Shown piece by piece: positions 22,833 to 33,774 of a stretch of 64,000 nt of DNA. Position 1 is the first letter of the stretch; each line of letters begins with the position of its first letter. Made by a program: the position numbers and the translations under genes. The notes beneath the pieces are model-generated. The model was not told the DNA's origin, searched no databases, and saw only the letters and a program-made list of their open reading frames with translations. This stretch comes from Setomelanomma holmii (Eukaryota; Ascomycota; Dothideomycetes; Pleosporales; Phaeosphaeriaceae): contig ML978191.1 in the NCBI GenBank assembly GCA_010015745.1, forward strand, positions 124,001 to 188,000, read 5' to 3'.

Positions 22833-23452
22833 ATGTCTTTGAGCGCACCGGGAGGCGCACCTCTTAACCCGGAGGATGCGGAGAATTCTGAGCAGGCATG
22901 TCACGCTCTTCTTTACTGCTCTCTTGTGAGAGTATAGCTAACAGCTGCTACAGATTGAGCAGGCATTCGCCGTGAAAGGTAGAAGCCCTCTTACCCATCG
23001 CTCACACCGCTGACGGACGCGCGCAGTCGTACAACATATCGAGACGTACTGGAAGATCCTCGAGAAGGTCCCAGGCTCGCAGCTACGGCTCACCAAGTTT
23101 GACGACGAGATCTACGAACACTTCAAGAAGGAGTTTCCTGATTTTGATCCCAAGGCAACACTAGACGAGGACGAGATGAAGAGCAAGGAGGGCAAGGAAC
23201 GGTGGCGCAACTTCATCAACGACTACGACAAGAGGATAGACGATTTCAACTTCGGCACAGTCATCCGAACGAACCCCAAGTTCGAGTATGGAGAGAAGGA
23301 GACCATTTTCGCAGTGCGCATGCAGTTCTACGCCATCGAGATCGCTCGGTAAGATATACGGCCCCCTGGAAGCATGTAGCGCTAACTGGAGTAGCAATCG
23401 CGAGGGTCTGAATGACTGGATACACGACAAGGCGAAGTCAGGAAGCAACTAG
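22833..23452 (+). CDS. PBDC1 / YPL225W family protein (eEF1A biogenesis chaperone in yeast)
   Basis: Four exons: 22833-22895, 22954-22978, 23027-23348, 23395-23452; 155 residues. After MSLSAPGGAPLNPEDAENSEQ the core reads IEQAFAVKVVQHIETYWKI, then LRLTKFDDEIYEHFKKEFPD and ending in NREGLNDWIHDKAKSG, which matches the small PBDC1/YPL225W family. The yeast member has been described as a ribosome-associated chaperone for nascent eEF1A; older names call it a polysaccharide-biosynthesis domain protein. The first intron (22896-22953) needs a GC donor (GCATGT) with a normal ACAG acceptor; no GT donor keeps the frame. The divergent WDR6-like gene starts 210 bp away. Confidence 0.88.
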
Positions 23453-24075
23453 ACTTTTCCGAAGCACTTCTTTCTGCATGAAGGCTGTACGCCGCCGCCA
23501 GCCACAACGCACAATGGTCCTTGAAACCACATCTTGGGCGTGCCGGCCCGCCCGGGCTGACATCCTTTTGTCTTATAATTTTCTAGACCTACTTTGAGGC
23601 ATCCCGAAACTTGGCACACGTAAAAGCCTGTCAGCTCATAGCAGTAGGTAGCTGGTACTGGAAGACCTGGAGTATCCCGGGCGTTCAAAAGCTTGTGGCC
23701 GTGGTATCTCCGTCGTAGCGTCAAACTCGTTCGCATAATATGAAGCGACAGATAATGAGATAGGCATACGCACATTCCCAAAGAGTCGTGTGGCAACTCT
23801 TTTGTTAGCCATATGCGGGGTTGTGCAAGGGATTGCGGCTTAGGCTCGGAGTCGACTATTGGATTTAGAGAACAATGTTAAGGCCGAACAAAGTAACCGA
23901 TGAAAGCAGTCCTTCGAGAACATTACGGAACGCGCATGCTACCCGCGCACTAGACCATTCTTGGAGCCTTCTGCCCTCATTTCTATCTCATTTTACATCA
24001 TGTCCCCAGCAAATCTCCGCACTTGTCAACTCAGTTCTCTACACTCTTTTCGCGTGCATACGCGCCTTGGCCAAC
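23453..24075. other. intergenic region upstream of the ABC exporter
   Basis: 623 bp. The open frame of the exporter's first exon extends back to an ATG at 23875, but those 67 residues lack the conserved start region and are taken as 5' leader. CTCATTTCTATCTCATTTTAC and similar CT tracts precede the chosen start. No other gene seen. Confidence 0.4.
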
Positions 24076-27000
24076 ATGGCTCCCTCGAAGACATCAGAAA
24101 GCACCGACGAGCACGAGAAGGTCACTTCGCAGTCGAGTGAGGAACAGGAGTATATTCTTCAAGTTGGTTGGAAAGTGCTGTTTGGTTTTACTGTAAAGAA
24201 GCACCTAGCGATCTTCTCTGGTGCCCTGTTGAGCGCTCTAATCGCTGCGGTTTCCCTCCCTGTCTTTGCCGTTATGTATGGCCCGATCTTCCAGGAGTAT
24301 ACCGATTATGGCGCTGGAAAGATCGAAAGCGCGAGACTGCGTAGCACCGTGACAAAATACTGTCTCATCCTTACAGGCGTGACAGCCCTCAACTGGATGG
24401 CAAACGACTTCTACTTTTTCTTCTTCGTTACCTTTGGCGAACTTCAGGCGAGAAGCGCCCGCAACAGGATCTTCGATGCTTTGATACGAAAAGACATGGC
24501 TTGGTACGACACGCGAGAGACCGGAATAGTTGCTTTTCTGCCAGCTATACAGATGTAAGTCGTCGTTGGGGACTACACTAATAAGACCCTTACATGGCTG
24601 ACACCCTCAAGGCACATTCGAGATTTGCAACTGTCGGTCTCCGCGCCCTTCGGCGAAGGTACGCAGTGCGTCATTTCTGGCCTGTCCGCACTTGGAGTAG
24701 CATTTTACTACTGCTGGAATCTGACACTGGTCATCCTCTGTACTGTTCCCCTGATCTACCTCGTCCAATCTTTCGTCGCTCACCGACTGTCGTTACGAGC
24801 CAACGAGCAGGCGGACAAGCTGCAACTTGCCTTGAAGTACATCGCGAACGCCATCCAGAGTATCGAGATAGTCAAGTGCTTCAACGGCGAACATTACGAA
24901 CTCAACAACTTCACGAAGATCACTGCACTTGCTGCAAGTCTATATAAACGCGTCGCCAACTTGCGCTCGATACAAATTGGTGCCATGCAGTTTTTCACCC
25001 TCAGCGTCTTCGTGCAGGGTTTCTGCTATGGTAGTCACCTCATCAGTTCTGGAAAGAGGGACGTAGGCCAAGTCGTAACCACATTCTGGGCGGCCTTAAT
25101 GGCCATACAAGGTATTACGGGGTTTCTACCGCAACTAATTGTACTGCAAAAGGGTAAGGTTGCTAGTGCACGGCTTCGACTGCTCATGAATCAGATCTCG
25201 GCAAGCGATCAACAACAAGAGCTAGAGGGTCGTCTCAAGCCTCTACGATGCCCTGGGGACATTGAGTTCAGACAAGTAAGTCAAGCCTTTGGATATTGGA
25301 TTCCATGTGGCTTACAAATTAGGTCACCTTCTCATACCCAACGCGCGTCGAGGAGATTGCAATCCGCAACATTTCCCTCTTCTTCCCCGCCGGCGAGACA
25401 ACGTTCGTAATTGGCAAAAGTGGATCTGGAAAGAGCACCTTAGGTCAGCTGCTTGTTCGCTTCTATCAACCGTCAGCTGGTCAAATCCTGCTGGACAGTC
25501 TTCCTCTCGACGAGATCGACGTGCAGTGGCTGCGGCAGAATATCACCCTGGTTGAGCAGCACAGTGTGCTATTCGACGATACCATTCAACAGAACATAGT
25601 TCTCGGAAGGCCTGAGGAAATTGTCAACCTCCAGGATGTCAGGGATGCGGTTCACTTCGCTATGTTGGACTCCATCGTCGGAGACCTTCCGAACGGCCTG
25701 GACACAGAGCTTGGCTCTAAGGGCAGCTCGCTCAGTGGTGGACAAAGGCAGAGACTAGCCCTGGCTCGTGCTAAAGTAAGGGATACGCCTGTGCTGATCT
25801 TGGACGAACCCACCAGTGCATTGGACTATATCACACGAGCTGCGATACTCCAGGCGATACGAGAGTGGCGAAAAGGGAAGACCACGATTGTCATCACGCA
25901 TGACATATCGCAGATCCAGTCAGATGACTTCTTATACTTGATGGAAAATGCGCAAGTGGTGCAGGAGGGCTATCGTAAAGAGCTCGAAGCTCAGCATGGA
26001 GCTTTCCAGGGCTTTCTTTCTTCACAAGAGGAGGATGAGGATGTGATGAGCGATTTTGACGATGACTCGAGTTCATACTATGGCGACGAGAAGGATGAGA
26101 TCATATCGCTCTACGATGAGACTTCGTGGAACTTACATGCACCCATGCATCGTCCCATGTCCGCCGTTCTGTTTGGAGAGAATGTCTTGTCACCATTCCT
26201 TAGGAAGGGTCGCGACTCCTTTGCAGGAGGCGTGATAGGTGGCTTAGAGAAGAGAATCACCAAACACGAGCCAGACTACGAAACAACTGTAATCGACACA
26301 GAGCTTGCTCCGCTGGACTCGGTGCATGGTGCTACAAAGTTGCCTCCGAACATGTCACAAACTGCTCCGGTGGGATCTCCGCCACACGATCGACTTTCGA
26401 GACCACCTTCAAGGGCATCACAGTACAAAAGAATGTCGGGTGTCATATCATACAATCGCCCGTTGTCCATGTCGAAGGAGTATGGATCACGACCGATGTC
26501 CATGATGTCTTCGATGCCCGGGTCTCGGAAGAATTCGGTCTCAAATGCATACCCCAAACGACTCTCGACTGCTACAAATCACCCGTCCCAAATATCTCAG
26601 CACCAGAAGCAGTCTCGACGCCAGAAGCTGCGAGGCACACTACGCCGTAGAAGTCCTCGGCCGACACCAGACCAATCCATATCCACCGAATCTCTTTCCA
26701 TAATGCACATTCTCGCATCCGTCTGGCCAACCATTCCCACCTCGTCCCGCATCCTCCTCCTCTGCGCCTTCTTCTGCGCCCTCGTTCATGCCGCTGCCGT
26801 CCCCACCTTTGCCTGGGTCTTCTCCCAACTCTTAACCACCCTGTACATCCCCGGCTCGACCTCGAAGCGCAGTCTCACATGGGCGATGGCCATCCTAGGT
26901 GTCGCCATCGGCGACGGTATAGCAAGCTACCTCATGTTCTACCTCTTCGACAGCGTCGCACAATCCTGGGCCTACTTGCTCAAAGTCGAAGCAATGCGCC

Positions 27001-28628
27001 GCATCCTCCTCCAGCCCCAGGAATTCTTCGACAAAGAAGAAAACAGCCTCTCCAGACTCGCACAAACACTCGACCACTTCGCCGAAGAAGCGCGCAACCT
27101 ACCTGGCCGCTTCGCCGGCATTTATGTCGTCATTGGTGCCATGGTCATGATTTCTCTAATATGGAGTTTAATCACAGCCTGGAAATTGGCGCTGGTGGCG
27201 ATTGCAACAGCGCCCGTGCTATTCTGCATAACGAAGGGATACAACATGACAAGCCAGCACTGGGAACGTCTCGCCAACGAAGCCGACGACGCCGTAGGCT
27301 CCATCCTGCACGAAACATTTGTCAACATCCGCACCGTCCGGTGTCTCACCCTCGAATCGCATTTTCGCGCAAAGTACCATCTCGCCACCACCGCAGCCAT
27401 CAACGTCGGTATCGAGCGCGCCTTGTACTCGGGCAGTGTCTTCGGACTCAACGTCGCGGGCCCGTTGTTCGTCGCCATACTGCTCTTCTGGTACGGCGCG
27501 GTGCTGGTCGCGAGTAATCAGTATAGCGTGGGCAAGATCACCGAGACGTTCCTGGTGCTGATGTTGAGTGTGAATCATGTTAATTACATCGGGCATTATA
27601 TCACGCAAGTTAACATCAGTCGGGAAGCAGGGACGAGGCTGCTGCGTCTTGCTCGCTTGCCGACCGATTCGCATGAACTTAGCGGGACGATGCAAGTGCA
27701 GGACGTGGGTGATGTCGTGTTTGACAGGGTGAACTTTTGTTATCCGACTAGATTGGATGTGCAGGTGCTACATGATGTGTCGTTCACGATTCCGAGAGGA
27801 CGGTGCACGGCGATTGTGGGGGCGAGTGGGTCGGGCAAGTCGACGGTGGCGAGTTTGTTGTTGAAGCTATATCAGGCGGAGACGAGTGCGCGTGGGTTGA
27901 GGGTTGAGGGTCAAGATGTAAGGACACTGCATACGACGAGTCTGCGCTCCCGTCTTACGGTCGTGTCGCAGAGTCCTGTCATCTTCCCTGGCACGATCGC
28001 CGCGAACATCTCGTATGGCATACCACACTCCTCACCACTCGCTACGATGGATAATATCCGGGCTGCGGCCGATGCGGCCGGGGTAGCAGAGTTCATCGAC
28101 AGTTTGCCCAATGGGTATCAAACGCTCCTCGGCGAGGGTGGAACAACGTTGAGTGGCGGACAAGCTCAGCGCGTCGCTATTGCGCGGGCTCTAGTACGCG
28201 ATCCGGATGTCCTGATCCTAGACGAAGCGACTAGTGCACTCGACGTTGCAGCTGCGGGTGTGGTGCGAGACACCATTCGCAGACTGGTTCACACTGTTGA
28301 CATGGTTCCTGGGAGTCCTGGAAGTCCGCCGATGAGTCCGAGGTCGAGATCGGGTGGGCTATGGAAGCGCGAAGATTGGGAGAGTGGGTTCGGAAAGGAA
28401 GTGGGCCGTGGTGTGGACAGTAGGCATAGTGCGTGGAAAGGCAAACAGCCGCGCAAGCAGATGACGATCATTATCATAACGCATGCGCGGGAGATGATGG
28501 CGATTGCGGAACATGTCATCATGTTAGACAAGGGGCGTGTCGTGCAGCAAGGAAGTTTCAGAGAGTTGAAAAGGAAGAGAGGTGGGCCTTTTGGGCGACT
28601 TTTGAGAGGCAAGAAGGACGAGTTGTAA
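24076..28628 (+). CDS. full-size ABC transporter, Ste6 (a-factor exporter) type
   Basis: Three exons: 24076-24554, 24612-25275, 25323-28628; 1482 residues arranged TMD1-NBD1-linker-TMD2-NBD2. Membrane segments start near residue 35 (HLAIFSGALLSALIAAVSLP). NBD1 has Walker A GKSGSGKST near 410, signature LSGGQRQR near 518 and Walker B VLILDEPTSALD. A linker of about 270 residues with many Arg-Pro-Met-Ser and Ser/Lys strings follows. TMD2 starts near 840. NBD2 has GASGSGKST near 1213, LSGGQAQR near 1323 and VLILDEATSALD. The IRDLQLSVSAPFGE loop and order fit the fungal Ste6 group, which exports the farnesylated a-type mating pheromone; drug efflux is the alternative for subfamily B proteins. The stop is 36 bp from the stop of the opposite GPI14 gene. 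Confidence 0.88.
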
Positions 28629-28664
28629 TGCAAGAGCTGATTTGGCTCATGTGTCATAGATTGC

Positions 28665-29998
28665 TCATGACCTTTTCTTCATTGACCTGACTTCTCTTGC
28701 ATCCTTACTTCTCGTGTCGTGTATGATAACGCCTAGGATGCCAACGTTCACCAGAAAGAATAGGATGCCAGACGCCCAGAGGCCAGGAACAAAGGTCGAG
28801 TGACCATTGAACTCGAGTTGAAAGCCCTGCTGAAGCCAGGCGACCTGACCCACGATCCAAAGTGCCAGTGCTGAGCCGCCGATTGCAGGTGAACGGAGCA
28901 GTGTAGAATCAGGCAGATAGTATGGTAAGAACATCATATACCAGAGAAAGTACTATAAGACGTTAGCGTATTGGAAACGATGTTGAAGAAGTTGCTTACT
29001 TGGCTTGTGCAGACCTTGTTGAAGGTCACAAATGCAAATGTCTGCGCAAGCATGGTGCTTGGGAGATCCTTCTTCCCCAGCGCCAGTGGGATAATGACGG
29101 CACTGAGAAGCAATTGTGGTACGAAAGCCAGCCGTTCTAGCTCGAATGATGACGACAAGACGTTAGGTGATGAATTAAGGTAGAGCAACGTGTTGTACGG
29201 AGAAAAGTTGTGTCGATGATCGATCCGGATGAGGTGGTAGAAGTAGCTGTGCTCCAGGAAAGGCCAGCCGTACATGGTGTACATTACTGCGTTGAGTATT
29301 GCGAACGTGAACAAGCTGGAGATGGCCAAAGAGATGCGTTGTGGGTTCAAGAAAGCCAGGATCTGGTCGACAAGCGAATCAGATGGTTGTTGTGGTCCGC
29401 CCACCTTCCTGCCGACGCGTGTGTCGTCCAACCACCAAACGATCGAAGTCGCGTAAATGAAAGGATAAATCTTGAAGTGGACGGCAAATCCAAGAAGAAA
29501 ACCAGCGATCGAGATTCGCTTGGCAAGGACAGCCCACAGCAATGCCGTCACGAAGACTCCCAGCAAGCCTTCTGAACTTCCTCTTGTACTGATCGTTGCA
29601 ACCATGGGATTCAGTAGCCAAATACTCGCAAACTTCAGAGCTCTTTCGTCCCCCATCTTTCTGTGCTCTTTAAGGATCCTGTACATCATCCGTCCTGCTG
29701 CTACATCGCCAACAGCAAATAGCACCTTTCCAAATGAGAACCAAAACCTGCCGGACCAGGTGGTGGGATAGATGAGCCAGGCCAGAAGAGGCGTGTATCG
29801 ATAAGTGTCCCTGGCATACGGCGACTTGCCGTTTGAGATAAAGCGTGCAGCGGAAGTGAAGACATAGTAGTCGATGTCTGTGTACTTCATGGGCGAGTTT
29901 GCGTCTTGCCAAAGCCCATAGAGAAGGAATGTGGTCCGTAGGACAATGGACGTCGCGAAGACAGCGCGTGGAGATGTGAAAAAGGAGGAAAGTGCCAT
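28665..29998 (-). CDS. GPI14: GPI mannosyltransferase I catalytic subunit (PIG-M / Gpi14)
   Basis: Two exons: 29998-29000 and 28952-28665; 428 residues, usual for the family. The enzyme adds the first alpha-1,4-mannose to the GPI precursor in the ER lumen, using dolichol-phosphate-mannose. The family DxD motif appears as YTDIDYYVF after the first membrane segment (about residue 40), followed by SPYARDTYRYTPLLAWL, a hallmark of PIG-M. Further hydrophobic segments run to the C-terminus, which ends in a basic KKRS. The second exon starts with YFLWYMMFLPYYLP, also conserved. The frame is open upstream to 30370, but the region lacks conserved sequence, so the ATG at 29998 is used. It shares a 277-bp divergent promoter with the TRAX gene. 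Confidence 0.93.
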
Positions 29999-30275
29999 TG
30001 CACTCAATGGACCGTGACAATCTGAGGCAATACCCACAAGGCTTGCAAAAGAAGAAACAGACACAAAAAGACTGTAGGACTGATCGCCAACTACGGCGTG
30101 GCTCAGACGAGGTCTGATGCGAAGATGTGGCGCGTTGTTGATGCGAGATTGATACTCGCTGCAGGGGAAGGAGCAACCGAGGACGTCGGCTAGGCTCAAA
30201 GAAGACAAGCCGAGCATGACTTCTGCATTAGCTGTTTGCTTGCCATCGTTCTTCAAGGCACTACCTCGCAGACTC
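29999..30275. promoter_or_regulatory. divergent promoter region, GPI14 and TRAX genes
   Basis: 277 bp between the two start codons. Open frames from both genes run into it without conserved sequence. No clear TATA or CCAAT box recognised. Confidence 0.35.
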
Positions 30276-31281
30276 ATGGGTTTCAAGAGAACAAGAGACG
30301 AAGCAATGGCGGAAGGCAAGCCAGAACAAAGTTCGTCACCGTTCGTGGCCGTGTTCGAGGGGTTCCGCAAAGAGCTAGACGAACATCACGATCGCCGCGA
30401 GAGGACCATCAAAGCGTCGCGCGACATCACAGCTGCGTCGAAGAAGATGTAACACGCACTCTGAATTAGACGAAGAGGAAGAACACTAATACTTGTGCAG
30501 CATCTTTACTCTGCAAAGGTGAGAACAGCATTCCATATTCTCACCTCCAGTTCTCATTTATTCCAGAGTTCGTCAGGTTGGCCAGCCAGTTCCCGCCTTC
30601 GCTACCAAGAGCAATGCAGAGTACTGGAAGATCATCGAAGAGCGATACAAAGCCATTACAGCTGATCTACAAGGCCTCAATGCATACCGCTACTCGCACA
30701 ACATCACTGGTGGCAACCAGGAATTCATGGAAGCATTGAGCTTCCACCACTATCTCGAGACGCAGTCCGTCATTACGCATGAAGAAGCCCAGGCCAAGAT
30801 CACCTCCATGTGCGGCGGACCAGACACACCAGTCTTGTTGACGCCCGAAGACTACATTCTTGGCATCTGCGATATGACGGGCGAGTTGATGCGATTCTCG
30901 GTTACGTCTATGGCTACCAACGGCAAACTACCAGCTGGCAGATCGGCAACGAACAAGAGAGTCAAACAGGAACCTAGCTCAGAAGATGCGGGCGACAAGA
31001 TGGACATTGACGAAGAGAGCTCGACAGCCCAAGCATCGCCAAAGCCCAGGACGGTGTTAGATGACCTCAGAGCTATACGACTGCAGCTCGAGATGTTCGA
31101 GGCGCCAGGAGGATCCAAGTTTGCGCAGGAGCTAGAAACGAAGAAGATGCCTGTTATGCGGGAGTGCGTCGACAAGGTTGAGAAGGCGCTGTACGGTCTT
31201 ACTGTGCGAGGTTCTGAAAGGCCTAAAGGATGGCTACCAGATATGGGATCTGAGAGAAGATCAGAAGTCGAAAGCTACTAA
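30276..31281 (+). CDS. translin-associated factor X (TRAX), translin family
   Basis: Three exons: 30276-30448, 30501-30518, 30567-31281; 301 residues. The middle exon is only 18 nt and rebuilds KKIIFTLQRVRQVG across two introns. The N-terminal HDRRERTIKASRDITAASKK matches TRAX rather than translin itself. Further family sequence is FMEALSFHHYLETQSVIT and LLTPEDYILGICDMTGELMRFSV; the end has VEKALYGLTVRG. TRAX pairs with translin in the C3PO endoribonuclease, which acts on small RNAs and tRNA fragments. A Lys/Ser/Glu-rich insertion at about 205-235 is probably a disordered loop. I did not see translin in this window. Confidence 0.9.
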
Positions 31282-31740
31282 GGGCAGCTGATGGCAAACG
31301 CTCTACGATTTAGATGTTTTGAGTCTCGTGTCTCTTCGGACTATAGTTGCATTCTGCCGCACAGTGCTTCACTAGAATATTGGCTACCACTCGTGATGGT
31401 GGCTGTGGTGGCTGTGGTGGCTGTAGTGGCTGCGTACCTCCATAGCCCCACTTCGTGACCCAGACCATGATGCCTTGCTGCGAGCCTTCACTTGCCAACC
31501 TCTTCACCTCCGCTCGACTATGACATGCGCCATGCTCCACACTGACTCACCCTTCGCGTCGGCGCAGCGACAAACCCGCGGAATACGGACAATCACACCT
31601 TGAGACAGTGCGCCACTGTCCTGGGATTGTTCTACCCAACAACCCGCACCCAAAGCCGCGGTTCACAATCGACACTCGCACAAACCGCCCAACACTCACT
31701 GATATAATAACTACCATCCGGCAAGGCGCGCTGCCCGAAA
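31282..31740. other. intergenic region with short GC-rich minisatellite
   Basis: 459 bp between two genes on the plus strand. It holds four copies of the 9-mer TGGTGGCTG (listed separately). The rest is unremarkable; the final 60 bp before the next ATG contain CCAACACTCACTGATATAATAAC. Confidence 0.45.
31397..31432. repeat. 9-nt minisatellite (TGGTGGCTG) x4
   Basis: Four adjacent units; the first three are perfect and the fourth has one change (TAGTGGCTG). It lies between the TRAX stop and the PIN-gene start and is not in a supported coding frame. Confidence 0.85.
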
Positions 31741-33136
31741 ATGCGTCGCAACACCGTCCCGCAGCGGGCTGTCGAGCCTGACGCCGCCATGCGCGCACCC
31801 GAGCCGCCCAAGCGGAAGATATTCAACTGCATCGTCGACGACACGGCGCTGGTCGCCGGCGTCAAGAAGAGCACCCGCGACGGCATCCGTAAATGGGTCG
31901 CCCATGGCTCCATCCGCCTCTACGTCCCTCTACACAGTACGCGCCAGGAAGTATGACTGGGCAGCCCCAACACTAACTGTGCGACTAGCACTCACTCAGC
32001 TGCACCGCCTGAAGAACGGCACCGACCGCGTCAACGCCGATGCCCGCGAAGCTGTCAAGTGGCTCGACGAGATTACGTCCGGTGACGTAGCTGGCCGTGT
32101 CTATATCGAAGGCGTCGACGAGACATATACTACTTGGGCGGAAGTCGAGAAGTTTCTGCTGCCCGAGACGCTGCTGTCTATGGAAGAGAGCGAGTCCGAC
32201 GACGACGACTACCAGGAGGATCTGGAGAGCTCCTTCAATGCGCTCGATGTGTCTGACGAGACCTCCATGAGCTCCACGCACAGCATGGACGACGCCTTGA
32301 AGACACCAGAGTCGCCCAAGTCTTCTCTAAGCAAGACAGTGGAGACGATGGGTCATGTCGAGCATAAGGACCCGCCTGCTTCTGTCGCCGCAGAGTCGCC
32401 TGACCGGACTGCGCGCAACAGCAGCGAGCTTCCACGCGCTGACAAGTCGTCCAAGGGCACCATCCCCGCATACCTCCAGCCTCTATTCAGTCATATACTG
32501 TGGCGCATCAACAAGGAGGAGAACCCAGACGCAGCTCTCGAGTCCTTCATTCTCCTTACAAATGACCCGACCAAGCAAGCTGTCGCTCAAAAGTTTGGCA
32601 TTCGAGCTAAGCGCTTGGAGCAGCTCCGCGATGCTGTGGCGCGCGAGGACCGCGAGTACAAGAACCATCTGACCATACACCAGCTGGAGACTCAGACCAA
32701 CGTCACTCCTCCCGTACCCAAAACTGCTGAGCGCCCAAAGTCGAGCTATACTCCCGAGCCCAAGCCCGTAGACAACTCCGACGATGAAGACGTTGTCCTC
32801 TTCCAGCGTGCGCCTCGTGGTCCTGCCGCTGCGACAAGCAACCAGCGTGTGTTCGACCCAAACGACTTCGGTCGCACCAACCAGCACCACTCTCCTCGTG
32901 GTGGACGCGGAGGACATATGCCAACTCGAGGACGTGGAGGCCCACCGGCCTTTCGAGGCCGCGGCAACTTCGCGCCTCGTGGAGCCTACGTTCCTCCTGG
33001 TCCGATTTTCCGCGCACCGCCTGCGCCTCGTCACGATCCGAACCAACCCCTCGATCCCGACTCGTTCGCCCGCCCTGCTCCCCGCGTAGGCCCCGTTGGT
33101 CGTGGCCGCGGCAGAAAGCTGTGGGAACCGAATTAG
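31741..33136 (+). CDS. PIN-like domain protein with RGG-rich C-terminal tail
   Basis: Two exons: 31741-31936 and 31989-33136; 447 residues. Residues about 25-130 read as a PIN-like nuclease fold: KIFNCIVDDTALVAGVKKS carries the first acidic pair, then VPLHTLTQLHRLKNG and NADAREAVKWLDEI. A middle region is acidic (EESESDDDDYQED). The last 70 residues are rich in Arg, Gly and Pro with repeated RGG-like units (GGRGGHMPTRGRGG, FRGRGNFAPRGA), which usually bind RNA. An RNA-processing or decay role is a fair guess but the orthologue is unknown to me. The intron starts at GTACGC and ends at ACTAG; the join gives VPLHTLTQLHR. Confidence 0.85.
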
Positions 33137-33774
33137 ACATTTGGCGAAGAGCGTCTCTGGCCAGGCCTGAGACGACCACTTACATCCTCAGCAACTTCCC
33201 CAATACCCGCACTCGAACATAAGCTCCCACCACAGCAGGATTACGCAACCGACTACGAAGCTTCACTCGACGATCCGCACACAAGCGAAACAACGGGACG
33301 TATTGGGAAGAATAAAAGCAGACGTCGGCGGAAACTGTGAAGGTGGTCTCACAATGCCACCAAAGGAGGACCAAACAATCGATGACAAGCTGCCTTGGTC
33401 GTCCAATTTAGGCTGACGTGCGTCAATCACACTGTCGCTACAGCATACCGACAAGAAGAGGTTTCGGTGCACTTGCGGAGGAGGTCGAGACTGCTTTCCA
33501 TATTCTATTTCTCATTTCTGCTACCAAATTGCACGACTCAATCATTTTGCTAGGACTGTCGGATAGGCCTTCTTGCGCGGGTCAAGACGGACATGTTTTG
33601 CAGGTACTCTTTTGTAGTATTGGACTGGCAAGTTAAGCAGTACATCAAGTAGTTCTATACTTCATTCCCACTACTGCTATGCATATTTGTAGTTGTCCAT
33701 AATTTTGCCGCACCACGGCACTCTATCAACACCCCGGAACCGCCACAGCCATACACGCTCATTATCACCAACAT
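33137..33774. other. intergenic region between convergent genes
   Basis: 638 bp between the PIN-RGG stop and the FAD-oxidoreductase stop. Several short open frames on both strands without recognisable product. A strongly C-rich plus strand begins near 33712 and continues into the last exon of the opposite gene. Confidence 0.4.

Noticed and set aside
29999..30370. 124-residue upstream extension of GPI14
   Set aside because: No conserved sequence, and it would overlap the TRAX start region on the other strand.
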